Assembly (NCBI GenBank): GCA_034664085.1 | Contig: JAXDII010000095.1 | Coordinates: 7,562-71,561, forward strand | Direction of reading: 5' to 3' | Length of the DNA: 64,000 nucleotides | From: JACVRW01 sp034664085 | GTDB lineage: Bacteria; Actinomycetota; Thermoleophilia; Solirubrobacterales; Thermoleophilaceae | Part shown: positions 31,644 to 40,038 of the stretch, one piece after another | Numbering within the stretch: the first letter of the stretch is position 1 | Layout: the number at the start of each line of letters is the position of its first letter | Notes under the pieces: generated by a model | The model's input: only the letters and a program-made list of their open reading frames with translations | What the model was told of the DNA's origin: nothing | Database searches by the model: none | Made by a program: the position numbers and the translations under genes

Positions 31644-32207
31644 TCAGCCCGCTGAGCCGCAGATGCGGCGCACGATCGCTTCCATCTCGGTGTGGCTCGG
31701 AGGCGAGTCGGCGAGCAGCGTCATGATGATCAGGCCGTTGCAGGCCGCGACCATCGCCCGGGCGGTCGGCTCGTCGACGTAGCGGGTGAGGATGCCCACG
31801 AACTCGGCGTCCCATTGGATGCTGAACTGGCGCAGCGTCGGCCGGCGCAGGGCCGCGACGTACAGCTCGAACCCGACCATCCAGAGTCCGCGGTCCGGGC
31901 CCAGCGAGCGCAGGATCAGCTCCGCCATCGCGGACGCCAGGTCGGGCTTGGAGTCGACCGTCTCGCCCCACGCCTGCAGCTCGGCGATGTTCTCGGCGGC
32001 GGCCCGCTCGAGCGCCGCGGCGAGCAGGTCGTCGAGGTCGGCGAAGTGGTAGGTCGTCGAGCCGAGCGGGACGTCTGCCTTCGCGGCGACCGCGCGGTGC
32101 GTCAGCCCCTCCACGCCGCGCTCCGCGACGATCTCGATGGCGGCCGCAGCGATGCGGTCACGCCTGTGCGGATCGAAGCGGCGGCGACCGGTTCGAGCGG
32201 CGGCCAT
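31644..32207 (-). CDS. TetR-family transcriptional regulator
   Basis: A 187-residue repressor-type regulator. The N-terminal HTH is 'VEGLTHRAVAAKADVPLGSTTYHFADLDDLL' in outline, followed by an all-helical ligand-binding domain. It is the last gene on the minus-strand catabolic run, 53 bases after methylmalonate-semialdehyde dehydrogenase, so it may control that operon; it could instead act on the ABC exporter downstream. The effector is unknown. GGAG lies ~13 bases before the ATG. Confidence 0.9.
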   Translation of the reverse strand: MAAARTGRRRFDPHRRDRIAAAAIEIVAERGVEGLTHRAVAAKADVPLGSTTYHFADLDDLLAAALERAAAENIAELQAWGETVDSKPDLASAMAELILRSLGPDRGLWMVGFELYVAALRRPTLRQFSIQWDAEFVGILTRYVDEPTARAMVAACNGLIIMTLLADSPPSHTEMEAIVRRICGSAG

Positions 32208-32260
32208 CAGGCTCTGCTCCGGCCACGGATGGCGGTCATGTGCGCCAGGGCGCGCCTAAC

Positions 32261-33766
32261 CTACCGTGTCTCGGGGAAGCCGAGGTCGACCCGCGACGTG
32301 GCCGGGTCGGGCCAGCGCGACGTGACCACCTTGCCGCGCGTGTAGAACGCGAATCCCTCCCGGCCGTACACATGGGTGTCGCCGAACAGCGACGCCTTCC
32401 ACCCGCCGAACGAGTAGTAGGCGACCGGCACCGGGATCGGGACGTTGATGCCGACCATGCCGACCTCCACCTCGTGCTGGAACTGGCGGGCGGCGCCGCC
32501 GTCGCGAGTGAAGATCGCCGTGCCGTTGCCGTACGGGTTGCCGTTGACGAGCCGGATCGCCTCCTCGTAGGTGTCGACGCGCGCGATGCCGAGGACGGGC
32601 CCGAAGATCTCGTCGTCGTAGGCCTTCGTGCCAGGCCGGACGTCGTCGATCAGCGACGGCCCCAGGAAGAAGCCCTCCTCGGGCGCGTTGCGCCGGCCGT
32701 CGACGACCACGCGGGCGCCCTCGAGCGGGGCGTTCTCCACATAGGACGCGACGCGGTCGCGGTGCTCGCGCGTGACGAGCGGCCCCATGTCCGAGGTCGG
32801 GTCCATCCCGTCGCCGATCTTGACGTCGGGGATGCGCCGCTCGATCGCCTCGATCAGCTCGTCCGCGGCGCCGCCGACGGCCACCACCTGCGAGATCGCC
32901 ATGCAGCGCTCGCCGGCGGAGCCGTAGGCCGCGGAGACCGCCGCGTCGGCGGCCATCTCGATGTCGGCGTCGGGCAGGACGACCATGTGGTTCTTCGCGC
33001 CGCCGAGTGCCTGGCAGCGCTTGCCCTGCACGCACGCCGTCTCGTAGACGCAGCGGGCGATCGGCGTCGAGCCGACGAAGCTCACGGCGGCCACGTCTGG
33101 ATGCTCCAGCAGCGCGTCGACCGCGACCTTGTCGCCGTGCACGACGTTGAACACGCCGTCCGGCACGCCCGCTTCCTTCAGCAGCTCGGCGGTGAACACC
33201 GAGGCCGACGGGTCCTTCTCCGACGGCTTCAGCACGAACGTGTTCCCGCACGCGAGCGCCGGCGCCCACATCCACATCGGGACCATCACCGGGAAGTTGA
33301 ACGGCGTGATGCCGGCGGCCACTCCCAGCGGCTGGCGGATCGAGAAGACGTCGACCCCGGTGGACACCTGCTCGGAGAAGTCGCCCTTCAGGTTCTCGGC
33401 CAGGCCGCAGCAGAACTCGATCACCTCGAGGCCTCGCGCGACCTCGCCGCCCGCGTCCGAGAGCACCTTGCCGTGCTGGGCGGTCACGAGCCGCGCCAGC
33501 TCGTCGCGGTTGGCGTCGATCAGCTGCCGGATGCGGAAGAACAGCTCGGTGCGCTTGGACAGCGACAGCGCGCTCCAGGCGGGGAAGGCGGCCTTCGCGG
33601 CCTGCACGGCCGCGTCGACCTCCTCGGCCGCGGCCAGGTCGACGACGCCGGTTTGAAGGCCGGTCGCCGGGTTGTGGGTCGGGGCGGTGCGGCCGGTTCC
33701 GCCCTCGGCGGGCCGGCCTCCGATCCAGTGGCGGATGTGGTCGGTTGTCTGTGTCATATAGGTCAT
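32261..33766 (-). CDS. mmsA: CoA-acylating methylmalonate-semialdehyde dehydrogenase
   Basis: A 501-residue aldehyde dehydrogenase of the MmsA/IolA subgroup, which converts (methyl)malonate semialdehyde plus CoA and NAD+ to propionyl- or acetyl-CoA and CO2. Subgroup marks are 'GGRPAEGGTGRTAPTHNPATG' (in part), 'ITPFNFPVMVPMWM', 'FVGSTPIARCVYE', 'LGGAKNHMVVLPDAD' and the catalytic Cys in 'GSAGERCMAIS'. The usual general-base Glu of other ALDHs is absent from the 'LGGAKNH' region, as in MmsA. The ATG overlaps the aldo/keto reductase stop (ATGA). It would complete a pathway ending in a C3-C4 semialdehyde. Confidence 0.93.
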   Translation of the reverse strand: MTYMTQTTDHIRHWIGGRPAEGGTGRTAPTHNPATGLQTGVVDLAAAEEVDAAVQAAKAAFPAWSALSLSKRTELFFRIRQLIDANRDELARLVTAQHGKVLSDAGGEVARGLEVIEFCCGLAENLKGDFSEQVSTGVDVFSIRQPLGVAAGITPFNFPVMVPMWMWAPALACGNTFVLKPSEKDPSASVFTAELLKEAGVPDGVFNVVHGDKVAVDALLEHPDVAAVSFVGSTPIARCVYETACVQGKRCQALGGAKNHMVVLPDADIEMAADAAVSAAYGSAGERCMAISQVVAVGGAADELIEAIERRIPDVKIGDGMDPTSDMGPLVTREHRDRVASYVENAPLEGARVVVDGRRNAPEEGFFLGPSLIDDVRPGTKAYDDEIFGPVLGIARVDTYEEAIRLVNGNPYGNGTAIFTRDGGAARQFQHEVEVGMVGINVPIPVPVAYYSFGGWKASLFGDTHVYGREGFAFYTRGKVVTSRWPDPATSRVDLGFPETR

Positions 33767-34734
33767 GCGCTGTGGTAGTCGCGCACCCAGCGGTGCGGCC
33801 GAAGCGCCTGGAGCTCGGCATCCGAGAGCGGGCCGGCGTCGATTGCGCGGGCGTTCGCCTCGACATTACGGAGCGAGCGCATGCCGGCGACGACCGTGGA
33901 GACGGCGGGATCGCTGATGCAGAAGCGCAGCGCCATCTCGGCCATGCGATCGGCCGGCACGTCGAGGTCGGACGCGATCGCGTCCACGCGGCCGGCCACG
34001 TCGCGCCTGCGGTCGCCGCGGAAGTAGTGGTTGCGGAAGTCGCCCTGCGGGAACTCGGTGTCGGGCCGGATCTTGCCCGTCAGCCCGCCCTCGTCGAAGG
34101 GGACGCGCGCGAGCACCCCGATGTCGTGCTCGCGCACGACCGGGAACAGCTCGTCCTCGGGGTTCTGGTCGAAGACGTTGTAGACGACCTGCACGGTGTC
34201 GACCAGGCCGGTCTCGAGCAGGCGCACCCCGTTGGCCGGCTGGCCGTAGCTGACCGACACGCCGAGGAAGCGGATCTTGCCGTCGGACTTGAGGCGCTCG
34301 ACGGCCTCGGGCCAGCCGCCCTGGCCGACCCAGTCGTCCGACCAGACGTGCAGCTGGAGGAGGTCGATCGCGTCCACGCCGAGGTTGCGCAGGCTCGCCT
34401 CCGCGGACGCGGTCACCCAGTCCGCCGGCAGCACCTCGTCCACGTGGACGCCCTCGGGTGGCGGCCACCCGCCGATCTTGGGCGGGACCTTGGTCGCAAC
34501 GTGGACCGTCTCGGCGCTCGCCTTCAGCGCCTTGCCGACGAGCCGCTCGCTGTGCCCGTCGCCGTATGCGAGCGCGGTGTCGACCAAGGTGACGCCGAGC
34601 TCGATCGCGCGTCCCAGCGAGATCAGCGCCTGGTCGTCGTCCCCGCCGCCCCAGTCGGCCTTGCCGATGCCCCAGGTCCCGTAGCTGAGCTCGGAGACCT
34701 CCAGGCCGGTTCTTCCCAGCACTCGATAGCGCAC
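33763..34734 (-). CDS. Aldo/keto reductase
   Basis: A 323-residue NADPH-dependent TIM-barrel reductase of the AKR family (Tas/YajO-like). The catalytic set is visible: Asp and Tyr in 'TLVDTALAYGDGHSERLVG', Lys in 'VHVATKVPP' and His in 'DLLQLHVWSDD'. The cofactor-site end reads 'VSTVVAGMRSLRNVEANARA'. GTG 34734 is preferred because GGAGG lies eight bases upstream; GTG 34740 is only two bases from it. It is placed between Fe-ADH and MmsA in the catabolic operon, so it probably interconverts an aldehyde/ketone intermediate. Confidence 0.9.
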   Translation of the reverse strand: MRYRVLGRTGLEVSELSYGTWGIGKADWGGGDDDQALISLGRAIELGVTLVDTALAYGDGHSERLVGKALKASAETVHVATKVPPKIGGWPPPEGVHVDEVLPADWVTASAEASLRNLGVDAIDLLQLHVWSDDWVGQGGWPEAVERLKSDGKIRFLGVSVSYGQPANGVRLLETGLVDTVQVVYNVFDQNPEDELFPVVREHDIGVLARVPFDEGGLTGKIRPDTEFPQGDFRNHYFRGDRRRDVAGRVDAIASDLDVPADRMAEMALRFCISDPAVSTVVAGMRSLRNVEANARAIDAGPLSDAELQALRPHRWVRDYHSA

Positions 34735-34746
34735 TTGCACGTCCTC

Positions 34747-35910
34747 CTAGTAGGCCTGGCGGTAGAGCTCGACGATCTCGCCGGCCGAGGCCTCGCGAGG
34801 GTTGAACGCGGGGCTGCCGCTGGCGATCGCCGCTTCGGCCATCGCCTCGAGCTTCGACTCGAACACGTCGCGCTCGACGCCGAGCTCGCCCAGACCGGGG
34901 ATCGACAGATCGCTGTTGACCGCCTCGAGCTCCTCGACAAGCGCGCGGCAGGCGTCGTCGTCGGAGCTGTCCGGCGGGGCGGCGCCCATCACGCGCGCCA
35001 CGGCCGCGTAGCGAGCCGGCGCCGCGCTCACGCTGAAGCGCGTCACGGCCGGCAGCAGCACGGCGTTGCTGAGCCCGTGAGGCAGGTGGAAGTGCGCGCC
35101 GATCGGCCGGCTCATCCCGTGGACGAGGCACACCGAGGCGTTGCTGAAGGCGGCCCCCGCGAGCGTCGCGCCGAGCATCATGGCGGCCCGCGCGGGCTCG
35201 TCCGAGCCGTCGTGGAAGGCGCGGCGCAGGTTGGGCCCGATCTGGCGCGCGGCCTCCAGCGCGAACATGTCGGTGACGGCGTTGGCCTGGGTCGACACGT
35301 ACGCCTCGATCGCGTGCGTGAGCGAGTCCACGCCCACGTGGGCGGTCAGCGGCGGCGGGCAGCTCACCGTGAGCAGGTAGTCGACGACGGCCGCCCGCGG
35401 CAGCAGCGCGTCGTCGCGGATCATCATCTTGACGTCGCGCCCGGTGTCGGTGATCACCGTGACCCGCGTGACCTCGCTGCCGGTGCCCGCGGTCGTAGGC
35501 ACGGCCACGACCGGCAGGCCGGCGCTGGCGATCAGGTCGTACCCGGCGTAGTCGGCGAGGCCGCCTTCGTTGGTCGCCATCACCGATGCGGCCTTGGCGG
35601 TGTCGATCGAGCTTCCGCCGCCCACGGCCACGAGGCCGTCGGCGTCGTGTTCGCGCAGCGCGGCGACCGCGGCGGTGACGTTTGCCACCGTGGGGTCGGC
35701 CTGAACGTCGCTGAAGATGGCCACGCTGGCGCCGCCGTCCTCCAGCCGGCCCGCGAGCTCGTCGGTCGGCCCGTGCTCCCGCATGAACGGGTCGGTCACC
35801 AGCAGCGGGCGCGCGATGCCGTGGCGCCGCGCCACCTCGCCGAGCTGCGCGCTGGCGCCGCCGCCCACGACCACGTCGGCGGGCACGCGCAGGTCGAAGG
35901 GCGCCGCCAT
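34747..35910 (-). CDS. Iron-containing alcohol dehydrogenase
   Basis: A 387-residue group III (Fe-ADH) oxidoreductase. The NAD-binding 'VAVGGGSSIDTAKAASV' and 'VVAVPTTAGTGSEVTRVTVI' segments are intact. The metal ligands are in 'GVDSLTHAIEAYVS' (Asp, His) and 'CLVHGMSRPIGAHFHLPHGLSN' (two His). Members act on 1,3-propanediol, 4-hydroxybutyrate, maleylacetate or similar. Here it may oxidise a hydroxy-acid intermediate before the semialdehyde dehydrogenase. The start overlaps the M24 gene stop by one base (TGATG). Confidence 0.93.
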   Translation of the reverse strand: MAAPFDLRVPADVVVGGGASAQLGEVARRHGIARPLLVTDPFMREHGPTDELAGRLEDGGASVAIFSDVQADPTVANVTAAVAALREHDADGLVAVGGGSSIDTAKAASVMATNEGGLADYAGYDLIASAGLPVVAVPTTAGTGSEVTRVTVITDTGRDVKMMIRDDALLPRAAVVDYLLTVSCPPPLTAHVGVDSLTHAIEAYVSTQANAVTDMFALEAARQIGPNLRRAFHDGSDEPARAAMMLGATLAGAAFSNASVCLVHGMSRPIGAHFHLPHGLSNAVLLPAVTRFSVSAAPARYAAVARVMGAAPPDSSDDDACRALVEELEAVNSDLSIPGLGELGVERDVFESKLEAMAEAAIASGSPAFNPREASAGEIVELYRQAY

Positions 35911-37091
35911 CAGATCGCGTAGGGCGCCGAGGTGATGACCTCGTAGCCCGTGTCGGTGATCAGGACGGTCTCCTCGAGCGCCGACTGGATGAACGAGCCA
36001 TCGGGCAGCCACTTGTGGCAGTGCGGCTCGATCGCGACGCACATGCCGGGCTCCAGGACCATGTCGAGCCGGTCGGGGGCGCTGCCCGCTTTCATCAGGA
36101 TCGGCAGCTCCAGGCACGCGAGGCCGATGCCGTGGCCGCTGTCGAAGCGCGTGTCGAGGTAGCCATGGTGGTGCTGCACGTCGCGCACTGCGGTGTCGAC
36201 CTCCGAGCAACGGGCCCCGGGCCTCATCTTCTCGATGCCGGCGTACATCGCTTCGTAGTTCACGCGGTGCAGCTCCTCGAAGTCCTTGGTCGGCTCGCCT
36301 GCGATGGCGGTGCGCATGCAGTCTCCGTGGTATCCGCCGAAGATGGGGCCGAGGTCCATGATGACCGGGTCGCCCTCCTCGATCGTGCGGTTGGTGGCGA
36401 ACATGCCGCCCTCGCGCACGGGGCCGCTGGTCAGGAACGGCGAGAACGCGTTGCCCTCCGATCCCAGCTCGTACATGCGGCCCATGAACGCCGCGGCGAT
36501 CTCGTTCTCCGTAACCCCGGGCCTGACGGCCTCCATCCCGGCTGCGAGGGCCTGGCTGGCGACCCACGCGGACTGGCGCATCAGCTTCTGCTCCTCGGCG
36601 TTCTTCACGGCCCGCTGGCGCTGGAGCTCCTCCTCGGCGCGGACGAACTCCACGTCGGGCATCGCCTCGCGGAAGGCCTCGAACACGTCCCAGGAGACCC
36701 GGTCGATGCCGACCCTGCCGTTTTGCACGCCGACCTCCGCCAGTGCAGCCCTGGCCCACTCCGCCCACTTCTCGGCCACCATGCCGGCGTTGAAGATCGT
36801 GTAGTGGTTCCAGCCGTCGCGCTCCTGCAGCGCGGCGCCGTCGTCCTCCCACGCCGAGCCGGGGGAGAAATAGTCCCCGCCGGCGAGCAGCTTGGACGCG
36901 CCCTCGCGGGTGATCACGGCCAGCGAGTTGGGCTCCCACCCGTAGATGAAGAAGCGCCGCTGGTCGGTGATGTACTGGACGTTGTCGTACTGGGTCCCGA
37001 TCAGCGCCGCGGCGTCCAGCCGCTCGCAGGCCCGCACCGCGGCCTGCTGGCGCTGCGCGATCAGCAGCTCGGTGTCGACCGCGACGTTCAT
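35910..37091 (-). CDS. M24-family hydrolase (Xaa-Pro peptidase / creatinase-like)
   Basis: A 393-residue pita-bread-fold enzyme. An N-terminal creatinase-like domain (~1-150) precedes the catalytic domain with metal residues in 'PVIMDLGPIFGGYHGDC' (two Asp), 'DSGHGIGLACLELPIL' (His), 'LEPGMCVAIEPH' (Glu) and 'ALEETVLIT' (Glu). The second His usual in the H-E-x-P motif is Leu here (L-E-L-P). Besides prolidases the family includes creatinase and ectoine hydrolase, and the catabolic context favours cleavage of a small amide or amidine over a peptide. The ATG overlaps the monooxygenase stop (ATGA). Confidence 0.88.
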   Translation of the reverse strand: MNVAVDTELLIAQRQQAAVRACERLDAAALIGTQYDNVQYITDQRRFFIYGWEPNSLAVITREGASKLLAGGDYFSPGSAWEDDGAALQERDGWNHYTIFNAGMVAEKWAEWARAALAEVGVQNGRVGIDRVSWDVFEAFREAMPDVEFVRAEEELQRQRAVKNAEEQKLMRQSAWVASQALAAGMEAVRPGVTENEIAAAFMGRMYELGSEGNAFSPFLTSGPVREGGMFATNRTIEEGDPVIMDLGPIFGGYHGDCMRTAIAGEPTKDFEELHRVNYEAMYAGIEKMRPGARCSEVDTAVRDVQHHHGYLDTRFDSGHGIGLACLELPILMKAGSAPDRLDMVLEPGMCVAIEPHCHKWLPDGSFIQSALEETVLITDTGYEVITSAPYAI

Positions 37092-38254
37092 GCCGCCTGC
37101 GCGCCGTTGAGCGCGCCCGCAGCTCCCACGTCGGGCTTGTGGAACGCGCTGCTGTTGATGCGGCGCTGCATCCGCTCGGAGCGGGCGATCCCCCAAACGA
37201 GCAGCGAGCGCGCGTCCAGCAGCGGCCGCGGCCAGTGCGTGCCGATCGTCCCGTAGAAGCGCGAGTAGCGCTGGGTGGTGTCGGTGATTTCGCGCTCGCT
37301 CGCCTCCCACAGCGGCAGGGCCTTCAGCACCTCGTTCTCGCAGGCGTCGAGCGCCTGGCCCAGTGCGACGGCGTTGCACATCGCGACGTTCGCAGCCTGC
37401 CCGAGGTTGGGGGCCATCGAGTGGCAGGCGTCGCCGATCAGCACGACGCGTCCGCTCGTCCACGAGTGCACGGAGACGTCCATGAACGGCGCCCACATCC
37501 CGCCGTCGGGCACGCGCTCGATCACGTCGCTGAGGTGCGGGAACGACTCGACCCAGGCGTCGCGCGAGTGCTCCTGCTGGATCGCGGCGGTGTCCTTCGC
37601 CGGGGCGCAGAGGAAGATGTAGACCTGATCGGGTGCGCAGGGCACGACACCGGCACGGCGCGCGCCGTCCCAGTGCTCCTCCTGGCCGAGCTTGGGGTCC
37701 ATCGGCTTGCGGACGATCAGGTGGCGGCCGCAGCCGTCGCGCAGGTCCTTGATCTTCTTCGCCAGCCCGAGCGAGTCGCGCACGCGCGAGTTGACGCCGT
37801 CGGCGCCCACCACCAGGTCGGCCTTCAGGCGCTTGCCGTCGGCGAGCACCAGCTCTCCGTCGGCGCTCGCCTCCTTGACGGGCGAGTCGGTAACGATCTC
37901 GGCCCCGGCGGCGATCGCCGCGTTCGCCAGCGAGCGGTGGAGCGTGGTGCGCAGGATCGCGTACGACTCGGTCACGCCGGGCATCATCCAGACGTCCTGG
38001 AGCTTGCGCCGTCGCTCGTCGAAGAGCTCCCAGCGCTGGAGCGGCTCGGCGTCCTTGGTGGCCTCCTCGAACACGCCGATCTGCTGCAGGGCCCAGCAGC
38101 CGTTCTGGAATACCCCGATGCCGGCGCCGATCTCGCGCAGGTCGGGCCCGCGCTCGTGGACGCGGACGGTCCAGCCGCGCTGGCCTAGTACCGCTGCGGT
38201 CGTGAGCCCGGCGATGCCGGCTCCCGCGATTTCAGCGTGGGGGGGTGTTGCCAT
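37088..38254 (-). CDS. FAD-dependent aromatic-type monooxygenase (1)
   Basis: A 388-residue class A flavoprotein hydroxylase (salicylate/6-hydroxynicotinate hydroxylase-like). The FAD GxGxxG motif is 'AEIAGAGIAGLTTAAVL' at the N-terminus, the 'DG' motif is 'ADLVVGADGVNSRVRDSL', and the 'GD' motif is 'VVLIGDACHSMAPNLGQA'. The NAD(P)H binds in the same fold. It is strikingly similar to the protein at 55166-56332, including 'QRGWTVRVHER', 'LREIGAGI' and 'TQRYSRFYG'. 'GAGGAG' seven bases upstream supports ATG 38254. It likely hydroxylates or decarboxylatively oxidises a ring substrate brought in by the ABC importer. Confidence 0.92.
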   Translation of the reverse strand: MATPPHAEIAGAGIAGLTTAAVLGQRGWTVRVHERGPDLREIGAGIGVFQNGCWALQQIGVFEEATKDAEPLQRWELFDERRRKLQDVWMMPGVTESYAILRTTLHRSLANAAIAAGAEIVTDSPVKEASADGELVLADGKRLKADLVVGADGVNSRVRDSLGLAKKIKDLRDGCGRHLIVRKPMDPKLGQEEHWDGARRAGVVPCAPDQVYIFLCAPAKDTAAIQQEHSRDAWVESFPHLSDVIERVPDGGMWAPFMDVSVHSWTSGRVVLIGDACHSMAPNLGQAANVAMCNAVALGQALDACENEVLKALPLWEASEREITDTTQRYSRFYGTIGTHWPRPLLDARSLLVWGIARSERMQRRINSSAFHKPDVGAAGALNGAQAA

Positions 38255-39947
38255 CTGTTTTCTCCTCTTGGTGGTGCTGATGAGTCGCAGGGGCCCGGGC
38301 GCCGTCGCGCCGGTAGGCGAGCTCGCCACCGACGAAGACGTAGTCGACCCTGATGTCGGGAAGTTCGGATGCCGGGACGGAGCGCGGGTCGCGTTCGAGC
38401 ACGACCGCGTCGGCGAGCTTGCCGGGCTCCAGCGAGCCGCGGTCGGCCTCGACGCCCAGCACGCGGGCGCCGTTGATCGTGTGCATGCGCAGGGCGTCGG
38501 CGAACCCGACAGCCTCCTCCGCCTCGACGACATCCCCCTTGAAGCTGCGGCGTTCCATGGCGCACCACATGCCGAACAGCGGGTTGGTCTGGCGCTCCTC
38601 GGCGCCGAGCGTGATGTCCGAGCTGAGCGGGAGCTCCCACCCGTCCGCGAGCAGCGAGCGGAACGGGAAGCGCCCGTGCGAGCCGTGCTCTCCCAGGTAG
38701 ACCGGCAGGAAGCCGCCGAAGTTGTAGAGGAACACCGCTTGTGGCACCGGGGCGATGCCGGCGCGCCGCCAGGCGTCGGTCGTCTCCGGGCTGGTGACGA
38801 GGTTGCCGGCGTGCTCAAGGCGCACCGGCAGGTGGCCGTCGCCCGGCCCCTGCGCCTCGATGCCCGCGCACACGACCGCCTGGGCGCGCTCGCCGTTGGC
38901 GTGCACCGCGAGCTGGAGGCCGGCTTCCCGCGCGCGGCCGAGGGCCAGCGCGATCTGCCGGCGGTCGAGGCTCACCTTGCCGCGCGACCCGGGGCGCAGC
39001 GCGTGCTCGGGCAGGTACGGCCGCCGGGTGGCGGCGTTGCGCGCCGAGTAGCCGCCGTCGGCGAACAGCTTGATGCCGCGCACGTCGAACCAGTCGGAAC
39101 CGCTGGAGACGTCCAGGTGGCGCTCCCACTGGCAGGCCTCCTGGATCGAGAGCGTGCCCGGCGCCCAGAGCAGGATCGACATGCGCGTGGCGAGCGTTCC
39201 GGCGCGCAGCAGCGCGTCCATGCTGTGCAGGCCGTCGAGCGTCTCGGAGATCTCGCCGATCGACGTCACGCCGTACGCGGTGAAGAGCTCGCGGGTGCCC
39301 TCCTCGATGGCGACCTGGAGCTGGTCGCGCGTCGGATTGGGCAGGTTCAGCGCCTTGTCAAGCTCGGCGATCACACCGGTCGGCTCGCCGGAGCCGTCCA
39401 CCTCGACGACGGCCCCGCCGGTCATGCCTGCGCGCCCGACGTAGTCCATCACCTGGGGCGAGAGCTCGAAGGCGCGGGAGTTGAGGATGCTCAGGTGTCC
39501 GCCCGCGCGCACCACGATCGGCACGTCGCGGCTGACGCGGTCGAGGTCGTGCCGGGTCGGCAGCCGCCCGTCCTCCAGCTTCTGGTCGAAGAAGAGGTTG
39601 GCCTGCCCGATCAGCCAGCCGGCGGACTCCTCGGCGCGTCCGAGGTTGTCGCGCAGCGTGTCGAGCACGTCGGAGATGTCGGCGCAGCGCGGCGCCCGGC
39701 AGTCCACCATCATCGAGCGCGCGCGGCAGCCGACCTCCATGTGTGCGTGCGGGTCGATGAACCCGGGCAGGACGGCGCGGTCGCCGAAGTCCAGCACCTC
39801 GTGTCCGGCGCCGGCGATCGACCGGCCGCCGACGGCGGCGACGCGGCCGCCCTCGAAGGCGACGGCCTCGGCCTCGGTGTCCGAGGCGTCGACGGTGAGG
39901 ACGCGGCCGAGCAGCACCGCGGGGATCTTGTTCAAGTCAGTGGGCAT
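38232..39947 (-). CDS. Metal-dependent amidohydrolase (YtcJ/COG1574-like)
   Basis: A 571-residue amidohydrolase-superfamily enzyme. The metal motif HxH is in 'LPGFIDPHAHMEVG', with later ligand His in 'VRLEHAGNLV' and 'LAVHANGERA', and Asp in 'PLSSDITLGAEE'. The beta-sandwich domain closes with 'GSLEPGKLADAVVLERDP'. The COG1574 group is exoenzyme-like or cytosolic with mostly unknown substrates (formamides, N-substituted amides, cyclic ureas). No signal peptide is seen, so it acts in the cytosol. It sits between the solute-binding protein and the monooxygenase, and overlaps the monooxygenase start by 23 bases. Confidence 0.9.
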   Translation of the reverse strand: MPTDLNKIPAVLLGRVLTVDASDTEAEAVAFEGGRVAAVGGRSIAGAGHEVLDFGDRAVLPGFIDPHAHMEVGCRARSMMVDCRAPRCADISDVLDTLRDNLGRAEESAGWLIGQANLFFDQKLEDGRLPTRHDLDRVSRDVPIVVRAGGHLSILNSRAFELSPQVMDYVGRAGMTGGAVVEVDGSGEPTGVIAELDKALNLPNPTRDQLQVAIEEGTRELFTAYGVTSIGEISETLDGLHSMDALLRAGTLATRMSILLWAPGTLSIQEACQWERHLDVSSGSDWFDVRGIKLFADGGYSARNAATRRPYLPEHALRPGSRGKVSLDRRQIALALGRAREAGLQLAVHANGERAQAVVCAGIEAQGPGDGHLPVRLEHAGNLVTSPETTDAWRRAGIAPVPQAVFLYNFGGFLPVYLGEHGSHGRFPFRSLLADGWELPLSSDITLGAEERQTNPLFGMWCAMERRSFKGDVVEAEEAVGFADALRMHTINGARVLGVEADRGSLEPGKLADAVVLERDPRSVPASELPDIRVDYVFVGGELAYRRDGARAPATHQHHQEEKTDGNTPPR

Positions 39948-39986
39948 CGCTGATCGCTTTCATCTCGGCGTGACGTGCGGACACCG

Positions 39987-40016
39987 GCCCCCGGATCGCA
40001 GCGGCGACCCGGGGGC
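39987..40016 (-). terminator. Intercistronic hairpin after the BMP solute-binding gene
   Basis: GCCCCCGG (39987-39994) and CCGGGGGC (40009-40016) form a perfect 8-base stem with a 14-base loop. It lies between the solute-binding protein stop and the amidohydrolase start. There is no T-tract. Such hairpins often stabilise the binding-protein message or reduce read-through to downstream genes. Confidence 0.5.
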
Positions 40017-40038
40017 GGCTCCATCGACCGTCGGGTGC

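Noticed and set aside
33745..37256. Plus-strand frames of 413-725 codons opposite the aldo/keto reductase, Fe-ADH and M24 genes
   Set aside because: Composition and lack of any motif mark them as shadows.
38281..38370. An apparent second methionine-rich start and longer N-terminus for the monooxygenase at 37088-38254
   Set aside because: The frame extends upstream to 38818 only as a shadow of the amidohydrolase gene; the ribosome site and FAD motif place the start at 38254.
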